Below the pieces are notes generated by a model. It was given only the letters and a program-made list of their open reading frames with translations, was not told the DNA's origin and did not search any database. Positions 47,203 through 57,008 of a stretch of 64,000 nt of DNA are shown here, piece after piece (within the stretch, counting starts at the first letter, position 1; every line of letters starts with the position of its first letter). The DNA is taken from NCBI RefSeq assembly GCF_039888675.1, contig NZ_JBDQQR010000001.1, positions 744,001 through 808,000 of the forward strand, given 5' to 3'. The DNA comes from Mesorhizobium sp. CAU 1732 (GTDB lineage: Bacteria > Pseudomonadota > Alphaproteobacteria > Rhizobiales > Rhizobiaceae). The position numbers were made by a program, and so were the translations under genes.

Positions 47203-49740
47203 ATGAGAACCTCAAAATGGGTTCTGATCAGCTATACGCTCATCATTCTGGTGGGCCTGATCACCGCCCTGCCAAATCTGTTCACGCCTGCCCAGTTGGC
47301 TTCATTGCCGGGCTGGATACCCAAGCAGCAGGTCACGCTCGGCCTCGACCTTCAGGGCGGCTCGCATCTCGTTCTGGAAGTCGATGCCGCGACTCTTCGC
47401 CAGGATCGCTTGAAGGCGCTGCTGGAGGATGTGCGGGGCGTCCTGCGCACCGAGCGCATTCCGGCCCAGTCCGCCAGGCTGTCCGGCGACACGGTGGTGC
47501 TGTCCATCGCCGATCAGGCAACGCGTGAGCGCGCTCTGACGAAAATCCGCGAACTCGCCGTTCCCATCGCCAACACTGCGATGGGAGCATCGATTGCCGA
47601 TATCGACGTGGCCACCGATGGAAACGCGATCAAGCTGTCCCTGAGCGAGGCAGGCTTCAAGGACCGCATCGACCGGGCGCTCGAGCAGAGCCTGGAGGTG
47701 GTGCGCCAGCGCGTCGATCAGGTCGGCGTCGCCGAACCGAGCATCCAGCGCGTCGGCTCCGACCGCATCCTCGTCCAGTTGCCCGGTCTCCAGGACCCGA
47801 CACGGCTGCGGCAACTGCTTGGTTCCACCGCCCAGATGTCGTTCCACATGGTGGCTGAAAATGTGACGGGAGATCGTCCGCCAGCCGGTGTGACGATGTT
47901 GCCGGACTCCAAGACCGGCCAGCTCTACCCCATCGAGGATCGCGTAGCACTGAGCGGTGATCGCCTGACTGACGCCCGCGCGGGCTTCGATCAGCGCACC
48001 CACGAACCCATCGTCTCGTTCCGCTTCGACAGCGCGGGCGCGCGGCAGTTCGCCGACATCACGGCGCAGAACGTCAACAAGCCTTTTGCGATCGTTCTCG
48101 ACGGCAAGGTGCTGAGCGCGCCCGTCATCCGTGAACCGATCACCGGCGGCTCGGGGCAGATCAGCGGCTCGTTCACGGTGGAAGACACCGTCGTGCTCTC
48201 CGCGCTTCTGCGTGCCGGCGCGCTGCCGGCGCCTCTGACAGTCATCGAGGAGCGCAGCGTTGGCCCCGATCTCGGCGCCGACGTGATCCAGATGGGCATC
48301 TATACGGGCCTTGCAGGCTTCGCCCTCGTGGTCGCCTTCATGATCGCGCTTTACGGGTGGTGGGGCCTCATCGCGAATTTCGCGCTGTTCCTCAACGTGG
48401 CGCTCACGGTCGGCCTGCTCAGCATTCTGGGCGCGACCCTGACGCTTCCCGGCATCGCTGGCATCATTCTGGGCATCGGCATCGCGGTCGATGCGAACAT
48501 CCTGATCAACGAGCGAATACGCGAGGAAACGGCCAAGGGACTGAGTTCCTTCGCGGCGCTCGATCGAGGGTTCAAGATGGCCTACTCGACCATCGTCGAT
48601 GCGAACGTCACGACCCTGATCGCGACCGGACTGCTCTTCATGTTCGGTTCGGGACCGGTGCGCGGCTTTGCCATCACCATGATCATCGGCATCGCCGCCT
48701 CGATGTTCACGGCGGTTGCCGTCGTGCGCATTCTCATGACGGAGTGGGTGCGCCGCAGGCACATCAAGACGATCAGGATGGAGCCTCTGATCCGGTTCAT
48801 GCCGAAGGAAACCCACATCTCCTTCATGCGGGCCCGCTTCCTGGGCATCGGCATCTCGCTGTTGCTGTCGCTGGCCTCGATCGGCCTCTTCATCAAGCCG
48901 GGCCTCAATTACGGCATCGACTTCACCGGCGGCATCCAGGTCGAAGTCGTCACTTCGCAACCGGCCGATCTGGCGCAGATGCGTGGCGATCTCAGTGCAC
49001 TGAACCTCGGCGAAGTCGCGTTGCAGGAGATCGGTGGCGACAACCATGTCCTGATCCGGCTGCAGCGACAGGAGGGTGGTGAAGCCGCGCAGACTGCGGC
49101 CGTCAATGCCGTGCGCGACACGGTCAAGACGATCGATCCGGACGTACGCGTCGAGCGAACGGAGGTGGTCGGGCCGAAGGTCAGCGGGGAACTGGCGCAG
49201 AACGGCATCATCGCCGTCGTGCTCGCCGCGCTCGCCATGCTGGTCTACATCTGGTGGCGCTTCGAGTGGAACTTCGCGATCGGCGCGATCGCGACGCTCA
49301 TACTGGATACGACCAAGACCATCGGCTTCTTCGCGCTGTTCGGTCTCGACTTCAACCTGACGGCCATCGCGGCGCTTTTGACGATCATCGGCTATTCGGT
49401 GAACGACAAGGTGGTGGTCTATGACCGCATGCGTGAGAACATGCGCCTCTACAAGAAGAAGTCGCTGCGCGAGATCATCGACATGAGCATCAACCAGACG
49501 CTTGCGCGATGCATCTTCACCTCGGCGACGACCTTCCTCGCCATGGCGCCGATGGCGATCTGGGGCGGCAGCGCGGTCGAGAACTTCGCGGTGCCGATGG
49601 TGTTCGGCATCGTGATCGCGACCTCGTCGTCGATCTTCATCGCAGCACCGATCCTGCTGTTCCTAGGCAATTGGTGGGAACACCGCCAGGCCGGCCGTCT
49701 TGGCGGCCATGAACTGCCGGAGCCGATGCAGAAGGCGTAG
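47203..49740 (+). CDS. secDF: Fused protein translocase subunit SecDF
   Basis: An 845-residue fusion of SecD (about 1-530) and SecF (about 560-845), which uses the proton gradient to pull proteins through SecYEG. SecD shows LGLDLQGGSHLVLEV near 44-58 and the membrane motif GIAVDANILINERIREE; SecF shows LNYGIDFTGGIQVEV and IGYSVNDKVVVYDRMREN. Twelve membrane segments are expected. AAGGA precedes the ATG. It follows two RAPP-type small genes, which suggests feedback by export activity. The gene ends before a convergent terminator. Confidence 0.94.
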   Translation: MRTSKWVLISYTLIILVGLITALPNLFTPAQLASLPGWIPKQQVTLGLDLQGGSHLVLEVDAATLRQDRLKALLEDVRGVLRTERIPAQSARLSGDTVVLSIADQATRERALTKIRELAVPIANTAMGASIADIDVATDGNAIKLSLSEAGFKDRIDRALEQSLEVVRQRVDQVGVAEPSIQRVGSDRILVQLPGLQDPTRLRQLLGSTAQMSFHMVAENVTGDRPPAGVTMLPDSKTGQLYPIEDRVALSGDRLTDARAGFDQRTHEPIVSFRFDSAGARQFADITAQNVNKPFAIVLDGKVLSAPVIREPITGGSGQISGSFTVEDTVVLSALLRAGALPAPLTVIEERSVGPDLGADVIQMGIYTGLAGFALVVAFMIALYGWWGLIANFALFLNVALTVGLLSILGATLTLPGIAGIILGIGIAVDANILINERIREETAKGLSSFAALDRGFKMAYSTIVDANVTTLIATGLLFMFGSGPVRGFAITMIIGIAASMFTAVAVVRILMTEWVRRRHIKTIRMEPLIRFMPKETHISFMRARFLGIGISLLLSLASIGLFIKPGLNYGIDFTGGIQVEVVTSQPADLAQMRGDLSALNLGEVALQEIGGDNHVLIRLQRQEGGEAAQTAAVNAVRDTVKTIDPDVRVERTEVVGPKVSGELAQNGIIAVVLAALAMLVYIWWRFEWNFAIGAIATLILDTTKTIGFFALFGLDFNLTAIAALLTIIGYSVNDKVVVYDRMRENMRLYKKKSLREIIDMSINQTLARCIFTSATTFLAMAPMAIWGGSAVENFAVPMVFGIVIATSSSIFIAAPILLFLGNWWEHRQAGRLGGHELPEPMQKA

Positions 49741-49742
49741 AC

Positions 49743-49776
49743 AAAAAACGCGGCGGTCCCGTCAGGGACCGCCGCG
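49743..49776 (-). terminator. Intrinsic terminator of the DUF2171 gene
   Basis: CGCGGCGGTCCC-GTCA-GGGACCGCCGCG (49749-49776) is a perfect 12-bp hairpin. On the minus strand it is followed by six T residues (complement of 49743-49748), so it is a full terminator for the minus-strand gene; for secDF it may act weakly. Confidence 0.85.
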
Positions 49777-49803
49777 CTCGTATACGGCTTTGGAGCGATA
49801 CGG

Positions 49804-50061
49804 CTACATCGGCCGGTGATCGCTTTCCTCTTCGAAGGTCACGGCGACGTCGGCATTGGCCGAGAGGCGCACCGTCCCGCCCTCGATCTCGGCCACGAGA
49901 CCGAGCGGAATGTAATGGTGATGGCCGCGATGCGAGCCTTCGCCGCTATCCTTCTTGGTCAGCTTGATCCTGTCGCCCTCGACGTGATCGACCGTGCCGA
50001 CGTGAACGCCGTCGGCTCCGATGACTTCGGCATGTTCCTTGATCTGCGTGCTATCAACCAT
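49804..50061 (-). CDS. DUF2171 domain-containing protein
   Basis: An 85-residue cytoplasmic protein, MVDSTQIKEHAEVIGADGVH, then VGTVDHVEGDRIKLTKKDS, HHHYIPLGLVAEIEGGTVRL and a C-terminal FEEESDHRPM. It belongs to the PRC-barrel-like DUF2171 group. Function is unknown; such proteins are often linked with stress. It has its own terminator and is preceded by cueR transcribed in the same direction. Confidence 0.85.
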   Translation of the reverse strand: MVDSTQIKEHAEVIGADGVHVGTVDHVEGDRIKLTKKDSGEGSHRGHHHYIPLGLVAEIEGGTVRLSANADVAVTFEEESDHRPM

Positions 50062-50133
50062 TGGTGCTCTCCTTCTCTGCGGCTACAACGCGGCAATCGC
50101 ATGTTGGATGCTTCGGACGGTCGGAGGCCCGGT

Positions 50134-50532
50134 TTATTGGATCGGTGTCCGTCCCGACAGGCCGTCGATGATAGGGCATTCCGGCCGGTCATCGCCATGG
50201 CAATTGGCGACGAGGTGGCTCAGCATGTCGCGCAGGCCGTGCAGTTCCGCGAGCTTGCGGTCGATCTCCGTGAGCTTGGCTTCCGCCATGGCCTTCACTT
50301 CGGCGCTTTCACGGTGCGTGTCGCCATAGAGCGACAGAAGCTGCCGGCATTCCTCGACCGAGAAGCCCAGACCGCGCGAGCGCTGCAGGAAGCGCAGGCG
50401 ATGGACGTCCTCCATTGAATAGTCGCGATAGCCGTTCTCGCGCCGGTCGGGCCGCAAAAGCCCGATTTCCTCGTAGTAGCGGATCGTCTTGGGCGGCAGG
50501 CCGGACTTTTCGGCCACGGTTCCGATGTTCAT
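50134..50532 (-). CDS. cueR: MerR family copper-responsive regulator
   Basis: A 132-residue MerR protein with the winged helix at residues 1-70 (MNIGTVAEKSGLPPKTIRYY, LLRPDRRENGYRDY), a dimerisation helix and a C-terminal metal loop with Cys111 and Cys119 (C-x7-C), the spacing of CueR-type sensors of monovalent copper. AAAGGAACGAGCCC precedes the ATG at 50532. It lies downstream of the copper ATPase gene, whose promoter carries a matching operator. Confidence 0.9.
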   Translation of the reverse strand: MNIGTVAEKSGLPPKTIRYYEEIGLLRPDRRENGYRDYSMEDVHRLRFLQRSRGLGFSVEECRQLLSLYGDTHRESAEVKAMAEAKLTEIDRKLAELHGLRDMLSHLVANCHGDDRPECPIIDGLSGRTPIQ

Positions 50533-50555
50533 GGGCTCGTTCCTTTCATGGCTCA

Positions 50556-50647
50556 GATCGCCGTGCATCCTGACGGATGCACGGCGATCTATCTCTTGTT
50601 AAGCATCGGAATAATCCGAAAACCGGATTCCACTTTTCGGTCCGATC
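50556..50647 (-). repeat. About 100-base intergenic repeat, copy 1 (fills the copA-cueR gap)
   Basis: Inverted copy of the element at 61872-61972. It starts (plus strand) with a perfect 15-bp hairpin GATCGCCGTGCATCC-TGAC-GGATGCACGGCGATC and continues through ATCTCTTGTTAAGCATCGG to the mirrored CCGAAAACCGGATTCCACTT segment. The sequence GGACCGAAAAGTGGAATCCGG (read on the minus strand) is a very common rhizobial intergenic repeat. Its hairpin may separate copA from cueR transcription. Confidence 0.85.
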
Positions 50648-50648
50648 C

Positions 50649-53156
50649 TCAGCCGAGCTTGAGCGTCCGCAGCCTCAGCGCATTGGCGATCACCGACACG
50701 GACGATAGGCTCATGGCGGCAGCGGCAAGCATCGGCGACAGAAGCATCCCGAAGACTGGATATAGGATGCCTGCCGCCACAGGCACACCAAGCGCGTTGT
50801 AGACGAAGGCGAAGAACAGGTTCTGCTTGATGTTGCGGATCGTCGCCTGCGCGAGCGTCCGGGCCCGCACGATCCCGTTGAGATCGCCCTTGACCAGCGT
50901 GATGCCGGCGCTCTCCACCGCGACATCGGCCCCAGTGCCCATCGCGATGCCGACATCGGCGGAAGCAAGTGCCGGCGCATCGTTGACGCCGTCGCCGGCC
51001 ATCGCGACTTTTGCGCCTTTCGCGCGCAACGCCTCGATTAGCGCCTGCTTGGCTTCGGGCAGCATGTCGGCGCGCACCTCGTCGATGCCCAGCCTTGCCG
51101 CCACCGCCCGCGCGGTGCGTTCGCTGTCGCCGGTCGCCATGATGATGCGAAGGCCGGTCTCGTGCAGCGCGCGGATCGCCTCCGCCGTGGTCGCCTTGAC
51201 GGGATCTGCGACGGCGACGATGCCCGCGAGCTTGCCGTCCACGGCCACGAACATCGCCGTCTTGCCCTGCGAGCGCAACGCGTCGGCGCGCTCTTGTCCG
51301 TCGGTCGTGGCCGCGCCGAGTTCGGACATCATGGCTGCGTTGCCGAGCGCGACCTTTCGCCCGGAAACCGTTCCCGAAACGCCCTTGCCGGTGACCGCGT
51401 CGAAGTCCGTCGTCGCCTGGATGGCCACGCCGCGTTCCTCTGCCCCCTCGACGATCGCCTCAGCGAGCGGGTGTTCCGAGCCGCGTTCGAGGCTTGCCGC
51501 GAGCGAGAGCAGGTCCGCCTCGGCGAAGCCGTTCAGCGGCACGATATCCGTGAGCTTCGGCCTGCCTTCCGTCAGCGTGCCCGTCTTGTCGACGATCAGC
51601 GTATCGACCTTGGCGAAGCGCTCCAGCGCCTCGGCGTCCTTGATCAGCACGCCGGCCTGCGCGCCGCGTCCCGTCGCCGTCATGATGGACATCGGCGTGG
51701 CGAGACCCAGAGCGCAGGGGCACGCGATGATGAGCACGGACACAGCCGAGACGGTCGCGAAGATCATCGACGGCTCCGGGCCGAACACCGCCCAGACAAC
51801 GAAGGCGAGGACCGCGACGAGAACGACGGTCGGGACGAAATAGAACGCGACCCGATCGGCCATTCCCTGGATCGGTGCGCGCGACCGCTGGGCCTTCGCC
51901 ACCATCTCGACGATGCGTGACAGCATCGTATCGGCTCCAACCTTCTCGGCGCGGATGACAAGCGTGCCGTTGCGGTTGAGCGTGCCGCCGGTCACCGGAT
52001 CGCCTTCGGATTTCTCGACTGGGAGAGGCTCTCCTGTGATCATGGATTCGTCGATGGCGGTGCGGCCCTCCAGCACCACGCCGTCAACGGGAACGCTGTC
52101 GCCGGGGCGCACGCGCAGCCGATCGCCGGATTGTACATCTTCCAACGGAACGTCTGCCTCGGACCCGTCTTCCGCGATGCGGCGCGCGGTCTTCGGCGCA
52201 AGGTCGAGAAGCGCACGGATCGCGGAACCGGTACGCTCGCGCGCCCGCAGTTCCAGAACCTGCCCAAGAAACACCAGCGTGACGATGACTGCGGCCGCCT
52301 CGAAATAGACCGGAACCGTATCGCCATGACCCCGGAACTGGTGCGGAAACAGGTCGGGGAACAGCGTGGCGATCACGCTGTAGATGTAAGCCGCGCCGAC
52401 GCCGATCGAGATCAGCGTCCACATGTTCGGGCTGCGGTTGGTGATCGATTCCCAACCGCGATGGAAGAATGGGAACGCCGCCCAGAGCACGACCGGCGTC
52501 GCCAGCGCCAATTCCATCCATATGGCCGTCCGCTCGCCCAGCCAGTCGCGAACCGGCAGGCCGATCATCGGCCCCATGGCGATGATGAGCAATGGCACGG
52601 AAAGCAGGGCACTGACCCAGAGGCGGCGTGTGAAGTCGATGAGTTCCGGGTTCGGCCCCTCGTCGCCGGTCGGCACGCCCATCGGTTCGAGCGCCATGCC
52701 GCAGAGCGGGCAGGAGCCGGGCTTGTCGCGCACGATCTCGGGATGCATCGGGCAGGTGTATTGGGTTCCCTGCGGCATCGGCTCGGGCGGCGGACGGTCG
52801 CCGAGATATTTCGCCGGTTCGGCCTCGAACTTCGCCTTGCAGCCCGCCGAGCAGAAATAGAACCCCGTTCCCTCGTGACGCGTGAAATGCTTGGCGCTCG
52901 CACGATCCACCTGCATGCCGCAGACCGGATCGGTCGCAGTCAGGTAGGTCTCGGGCTTAGCCGCGAACTTGGTGCGGCAGCCCTGCGAGCAGAAGTGATA
53001 CGTGTGTCCTGCGTGTTCCGCAGTCGGTTTGCCTGCGTTCGAATCGACCGTCATGCCGCAGACGGGATCGCGAACGACCGCTTCGGTTGGCGTCTTGCCG
53101 GAGCAGCACGATCCGTCGCCGGAATGCGTGTGCTGGTGTTTGCCGTGGGTGCTCAT
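50649..53156 (-). CDS. copA: Copper-translocating P-type ATPase with YHS domains
   Basis: An 835-residue P1B-type ATPase exporting copper. A His/Cys-rich start (MSTHGKHQHTHSGDGSCCSG) is followed by two YHS domains (DPVCGMTVD near 30 and DPVCGMQVD near 75) and a heavy-metal binding segment YTCPMHPEI near 128; there is no classical HMA domain. The membrane metal site is CPC in IACPCALG near 481, and DKTGT near 525 is phosphorylated. Its promoter has a CueR-type operator. Confidence 0.92.
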   Translation of the reverse strand: MSTHGKHQHTHSGDGSCCSGKTPTEAVVRDPVCGMTVDSNAGKPTAEHAGHTYHFCSQGCRTKFAAKPETYLTATDPVCGMQVDRASAKHFTRHEGTGFYFCSAGCKAKFEAEPAKYLGDRPPPEPMPQGTQYTCPMHPEIVRDKPGSCPLCGMALEPMGVPTGDEGPNPELIDFTRRLWVSALLSVPLLIIAMGPMIGLPVRDWLGERTAIWMELALATPVVLWAAFPFFHRGWESITNRSPNMWTLISIGVGAAYIYSVIATLFPDLFPHQFRGHGDTVPVYFEAAAVIVTLVFLGQVLELRARERTGSAIRALLDLAPKTARRIAEDGSEADVPLEDVQSGDRLRVRPGDSVPVDGVVLEGRTAIDESMITGEPLPVEKSEGDPVTGGTLNRNGTLVIRAEKVGADTMLSRIVEMVAKAQRSRAPIQGMADRVAFYFVPTVVLVAVLAFVVWAVFGPEPSMIFATVSAVSVLIIACPCALGLATPMSIMTATGRGAQAGVLIKDAEALERFAKVDTLIVDKTGTLTEGRPKLTDIVPLNGFAEADLLSLAASLERGSEHPLAEAIVEGAEERGVAIQATTDFDAVTGKGVSGTVSGRKVALGNAAMMSELGAATTDGQERADALRSQGKTAMFVAVDGKLAGIVAVADPVKATTAEAIRALHETGLRIIMATGDSERTARAVAARLGIDEVRADMLPEAKQALIEALRAKGAKVAMAGDGVNDAPALASADVGIAMGTGADVAVESAGITLVKGDLNGIVRARTLAQATIRNIKQNLFFAFVYNALGVPVAAGILYPVFGMLLSPMLAAAAMSLSSVSVIANALRLRTLKLG

Positions 53157-53183
53157 AGCGACCTCTCATCGTTGATCGCACCC

Positions 53184-53214
53184 GTCATGAACCTTCCAGT
53201 CACGGGAGGGTCAA
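53184..53214 (-). promoter_or_regulatory. CueR-type promoter of copA
   Basis: On the minus strand TTGACC (53209-53214) is followed by a 19-base spacer that holds the dyad ACCCTCCC-GTGAC-TGGAAGGT (53191-53211) and then CATGAC. The long spacer with an ACC-GGT dyad is the hallmark of MerR-family activated promoters such as that of copA. Confidence 0.75.
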
Positions 53215-53241
53215 GCGATTTCTTCGCGACGATCGATAGGG

Positions 53242-53275
53242 GAACAGCCGCCTGCCAGACTTCCGGCGGCTGTTC
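53242..53275 (-). terminator. Probable terminator after murJ
   Basis: GAACAGCCGCC (53242-53252) and GGCGGCTGTTC (53265-53275) form a perfect 11-bp stem with a 12-base loop, starting 13 bases after the murJ stop codon. The following minus-strand bases are CCCTATC, without a long T-tract. Confidence 0.6.
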
Positions 53276-53287
53276 GGGTGAGGGCGG

Positions 53288-54820
53288 TCATTGCGCGGTT
53301 CGCCGCCGGGTCCAGTATTCGGCCATGGCGAGCGGTGCCGCGAACAGGCAGAGCGAGAGCAAGCCCAAGACAAGGAGCGTGGACATCGCCGTCCATTCCG
53401 GCAGAAAGGCCGCCATCCGCGTCTCGACGCTTTCGCGCAGAAGCACGACCGCCGCCGCGCCGGCGATCACGCCGATCAGGATGCCGATGAGGCGAGCCTT
53501 GTCCGGCCGGGGAATGCGAAGGCGGCCTTCGCCGCGCAGCCACATGGCCAGAAGTCCGGCATAGATCCATACGCCGACAGCCGTGGCGGTCGCCAGCCCG
53601 ACATGCGCGAGCTGGCCGACGAGCGCGAATTTGAGGGCGACATTCACGATCGTCGCCAGCCCCAGCGCCTTGACCGGCGTCGTCGTGTCGCCCCGGGCGT
53701 GAAAGCCGGAGACCAGCGCCCTGATGGCGATCGCGGCCGGCAGGCCGAGCGAATAGGCGGCGAGCGCGCCGGCCGAACCGGACACGGCCTCTGCGGTGAA
53801 CGCGCCGCGCGCGAACAGGACTTCGATGATGAGATCGCCCAGCAGCGCCAGCCCCACCGCGCAAGGCAGCCCGAGGACGAGGCACACCGCGACCGCGTGG
53901 CCGAGCGTGGCAGGCGCGGTACGATCGTCCGGATTGGCGGACCGCCGCGACAAATCTGGCAGAAGCGCGGTGCCGATCGCGATACCGATCACGGCCAGCG
54001 GTAGCTGGTACAGGCGGTCGGCGTAATAGAGGTAGGAAAGCGACCCGGTCGGCAGGAACGTCGCGATGATGGTGTCGGCGAACATCGCGATCTGGACGCC
54101 GCCAGCGCCGATGATGGCCGGCCCGAACCGCTTGAGGAACTGCCCGACATGCGGGTTGCGTTTCGGCAGGCCGAGCTGGAAGGGCAATCCTGCCCGCACG
54201 CAGATGCCGGCCAGAAGGACGAATTGCGCGATACCGCCCAGAAGCACGCCCCAGGCGGCGGCATGGGCCGCGGACGGGAACAGCCAGGCGACCAGCAAGG
54301 TGCCTGCCATGGCGATGTTGAGCAGAATGGGCGCCGCCGCTGCCGCTGCGAACCTGTCATGCGCGTTCAGGACGCCGGAGAGGAGCGCCACCACCGAGAT
54401 GAGGGCGAGATATGGGAACGTGATGCGCGTCAGGTCGATGACGAGGTCGCGCTGTGCCTGATCGTCGCCGAGACCCGGCGCAAGGAGCGCGATCAGCCAG
54501 CCGGTGGCAATGAGCGCCACGGCAAGCAGCGACAGATTGGCGATCAGCGACCATGCAAGGATGGTCGAGCGGAAGGATTTCGCGGCCTCCGCTCCCTCCC
54601 GATCCGCGATCGCGGCATAGGTCGGCACGAAGGCGGAGTTGAAAGCGCCCTCGGCAAGGATGGCGCGGAAATGATTGGGCAGGCGGAACGCCACCATGAA
54701 CGCATCCGCGAGCGGTCCGGCGCCCAGGATCGCGGCCATCACGACATCGCGCCCGAAGCCGAACAGGCGGCTCAGCAGTGTGAGGCCGCCCACCGTTCCG
54801 GCACGTGACAAAAGGCTCAT
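53288..54820 (-). CDS. murJ: Lipid II flippase MurJ
   Basis: A 510-residue MOP-superfamily membrane protein with about 14 membrane segments, moving lipid II across the inner membrane. N-terminal MSLLSRAGTVGGLTLLSRLF and FGFGRDVVMAAILGAG, and the conserved FRLPNHFRAILAEGAFNSAF with FVPTYA are MurJ signatures. The ATG at 54820 is chosen; the upstream TTG at 54832 is less likely. Confidence 0.93.
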   Translation of the reverse strand: MSLLSRAGTVGGLTLLSRLFGFGRDVVMAAILGAGPLADAFMVAFRLPNHFRAILAEGAFNSAFVPTYAAIADREGAEAAKSFRSTILAWSLIANLSLLAVALIATGWLIALLAPGLGDDQAQRDLVIDLTRITFPYLALISVVALLSGVLNAHDRFAAAAAAPILLNIAMAGTLLVAWLFPSAAHAAAWGVLLGGIAQFVLLAGICVRAGLPFQLGLPKRNPHVGQFLKRFGPAIIGAGGVQIAMFADTIIATFLPTGSLSYLYYADRLYQLPLAVIGIAIGTALLPDLSRRSANPDDRTAPATLGHAVAVCLVLGLPCAVGLALLGDLIIEVLFARGAFTAEAVSGSAGALAAYSLGLPAAIAIRALVSGFHARGDTTTPVKALGLATIVNVALKFALVGQLAHVGLATATAVGVWIYAGLLAMWLRGEGRLRIPRPDKARLIGILIGVIAGAAAVVLLRESVETRMAAFLPEWTAMSTLLVLGLLSLCLFAAPLAMAEYWTRRRTAQ

Positions 54821-54893
54821 GCGATCGCGCAACCAAATGGATGTGTCATGGGCGGTTCGTGGGGATCAGCCCCCGCGAATCACCTGTCCTGAC

Positions 54894-56018
54894 CTACAAT
54901 CCCACCACCGCCAGCTCTTTGTCACGATCGTGGCGCAGCACCTCCGTTTCAGCAGGCTGCGCGGCGGCCGGCTGCGCGCTACCGTCGGAGAAGACCTTCC
55001 AGCGTCTCGGCCGGAATGCGACCCGGCTGCGATTGGCCGCCGGATGATCGATCGGAAGTTCGATCTCGACGCGATGCTGGTTGCCGCCGATCTCCAGCTC
55101 GACGCGGCGTGTGCCCGCCACGCGGCGGCTGGCGACCACCGTACCCGCGATGCACCCGCCGCCGCCTTCCAGAAGGTCGATGTCGTGCGGGCGGAAGTAG
55201 AGCGTCCCGTCGCCGTTCGGCACATCCTTCGTCTCGAGGCCGATCGATCGGTCCTCGAGCCAGACCTGGCCGTTCTCGACCCGAACGGGAAGGGCGCTCG
55301 AATCGCCGATGAAGCCGTAGACGAAGGGTGAGTTCGGCGCGTCGTAGACGTCGTCCGCCGATCCGACCTGTTCGATGCGCCCCTGGCTCATCACGACCAC
55401 GCGGTCTGCCAGTTCGAGAGCCTCTTCCTGATCGTGCGTCACGAAGACCGTGGTGTGGCCTGTCGTGTCATGGATTTCGCGAAGCCAGCGGCGCAGCTCG
55501 CGCCGTACCTGCGCGTCCAGAGCGCCGAAGGGCTCGTCGAGCAGCAGCACCCTGGGCTCGATCGCCAGCGCACGCGCAAGCGCGACACGCTGCCGCTGGC
55601 CGCCGGACAACTGGCTCGGGTAGCGCTTTTCGAGGCCCGAAAGCTGGACGAGATCGAGCAGCTCCGACGCCCGACGGCGGATCTCCGCCTTGGCAGGGCG
55701 ATTTGCACCGGGCCGCACCTGCAACCCGAAGCCGATATTGTCGGCGACCGTCATATGGCGGAACAGGGCGTAGTGCTGGAACACGAAGCCGACATTGCGT
55801 TCCTGAACCGTCTTGTGGGACGCGTCGTCATCGCCGAACAGGATTGTGCCCGAGGTCAGGAAGTCGAGACCGGCAATGAGCCGCAAAAGCGTCGTCTTGC
55901 CCGACCCGGAGGGACCGAGGAGCGCGATGAGCTCGCCCGAGCGGATGTCGAGAGACACGTCGTGAAGTGCGGGAAACCGGTCGAATTCCTTGCGGACGTT
56001 CTTGATGCTGAGTTCCAT
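54894..56018 (-). CDS. cysA: Sulfate/thiosulfate ABC transporter ATP-binding protein
   Basis: ATPase of 374 residues with Walker [10 protein letters not shown] at 35-43, signature LSGGQRQR near 136, Walker [16 protein letters not shown], and a TOBE-type regulatory C-terminal domain containing [14 protein letters not shown]. It opens [17 protein letters not shown], the CysA type. It lies at the end of the sbp-cysT-cysW-cysA operon and energises sulfate uptake. A gap of 84 bases separates it from cysW. Confidence 0.92.
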   Translation of the reverse strand: MELSIKNVRKEFDRFPALHDVSLDIRSGELIALLGPSGSGKTTLLRLIAGLDFLTSGTILFGDDDASHKTVQERNVGFVFQHYALFRHMTVADNIGFGLQVRPGANRPAKAEIRRRASELLDLVQLSGLEKRYPSQLSGGQRQRVALARALAIEPRVLLLDEPFGALDAQVRRELRRWLREIHDTTGHTTVFVTHDQEEALELADRVVVMSQGRIEQVGSADDVYDAPNSPFVYGFIGDSSALPVRVENGQVWLEDRSIGLETKDVPNGDGTLYFRPHDIDLLEGGGGCIAGTVVASRRVAGTRRVELEIGGNQHRVEIELPIDHPAANRSRVAFRPRRWKVFSDGSAQPAAAQPAETEVLRHDRDKELAVVGL

Positions 56019-56102
56019 CTGCGTGCTCCCTAGCGCATCGTGGACGAGGGCTTGGCGACCTCGCGTCGCACGGATGCGGAAGTTTCGTTTCCGTAGGCCA
56101 CC

Positions 56103-57008
56103 TCAGTGTCCTCCGCGACCGGCTGCGAGCTGGTCGGCATAGCGCCACTCGAGCCAGGATTTGATAACCAGCGTCACCAGCGCCAATCCGGCGAGCACGG
56201 CGGCCAGGCTGAAGGCGGAAACCTGCGCCAATGCCCGGAACTCCTGATAATAGAGCTCGATCTGCAAAGGCATAGTCACCGTTTCGCCCCGCAGCTTGCC
56301 GGAAATGACGGCGACCGCGCCGAACTCGCCCATGGCGCGGGCGTTGCAGAGCAGGACGCCATAGAGCAGCGCCCACTTCACGTTGGGCAGTGTCACGCGC
56401 CAGAACGTCTGCCAGCCGGACGCGCCGAGCGACAACGCAGCCTCTTCGTCTCCGGTTCCCTGATCCTGCATCAGCGGGATGAGTTCGCGCGCCACGAACG
56501 GAAACGTCACGAACACGGTGGCCAGAACGACGCCCGGTACGGCGAAGATCACGCGGATTCCGTAATCCTGCAAAAGCCATGCTCCGATCGGCGTGAACGG
56601 CCCCAGCAGGAGCACGTAGACCAGTCCGGCGACGACGGGCGACACCGAGAAGGGCAGGTCGATCAGCGAAATCAGAAGCGAGCGGCCGCGGAACCGGTAT
56701 TTGGCGATCGCCCAGGCCGCCGCGATGCCGAACAGGACGTTGAACGGAACCGCGATCGCCGCAACGAACAGCGTGAGCAGAATGGCCGATATCGCATCGG
56801 TATCCCGAAACGTCGCAAGCGATGCCTGGATGCCGAGACCGAGTGCCTGAACGAAGACGGTGAGAAGCGGCAGGAGAAGGAAAACGCCGAGCACGAGGAT
56901 CGAAAGCACGATCAGCAGATACCGGACCCACGGAGCCTCGGTGACGGGCGAGCGGATGGCACGCGGCTGCGCTGAAGCGGCGGGCAGGTCGACTGTTGCA
57001 TCAGCCAT
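56103..57008 (-). CDS. cysW: Sulfate ABC transporter permease CysW
   Basis: Inner-membrane permease, 301 residues, six predicted membrane segments. Typical stretches: DLPFSVSPVVAGLVYVLLLG, the coupling loop EAALSLGASGWQTFWRVTLP and ARAMGEFGAVAVISGKLRG. It overlaps cysT by eight bases. The extended N-terminus (ADATVDLPAASAQPRAIRSP) is not part of the membrane domain. Confidence 0.92.
   Translation of the reverse strand: MADATVDLPAASAQPRAIRSPVTEAPWVRYLLIVLSILVLGVFLLLPLLTVFVQALGLGIQASLATFRDTDAISAILLTLFVAAIAVPFNVLFGIAAAWAIAKYRFRGRSLLISLIDLPFSVSPVVAGLVYVLLLGPFTPIGAWLLQDYGIRVIFAVPGVVLATVFVTFPFVARELIPLMQDQGTGDEEAALSLGASGWQTFWRVTLPNVKWALLYGVLLCNARAMGEFGAVAVISGKLRGETVTMPLQIELYYQEFRALAQVSAFSLAAVLAGLALVTLVIKSWLEWRYADQLAAGRGGH

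Noticed and set aside
47302..49047. A 581-codon minus-strand frame opposite secDF
   Set aside because: Antisense to SecD motifs; composition biased to Arg, Asp, His and Gln as in other shadow frames here.
52131..53564. A 477-codon plus-strand frame opposite copA and murJ
   Set aside because: It runs across the CueR promoter and two conserved genes; translation shows no domain.
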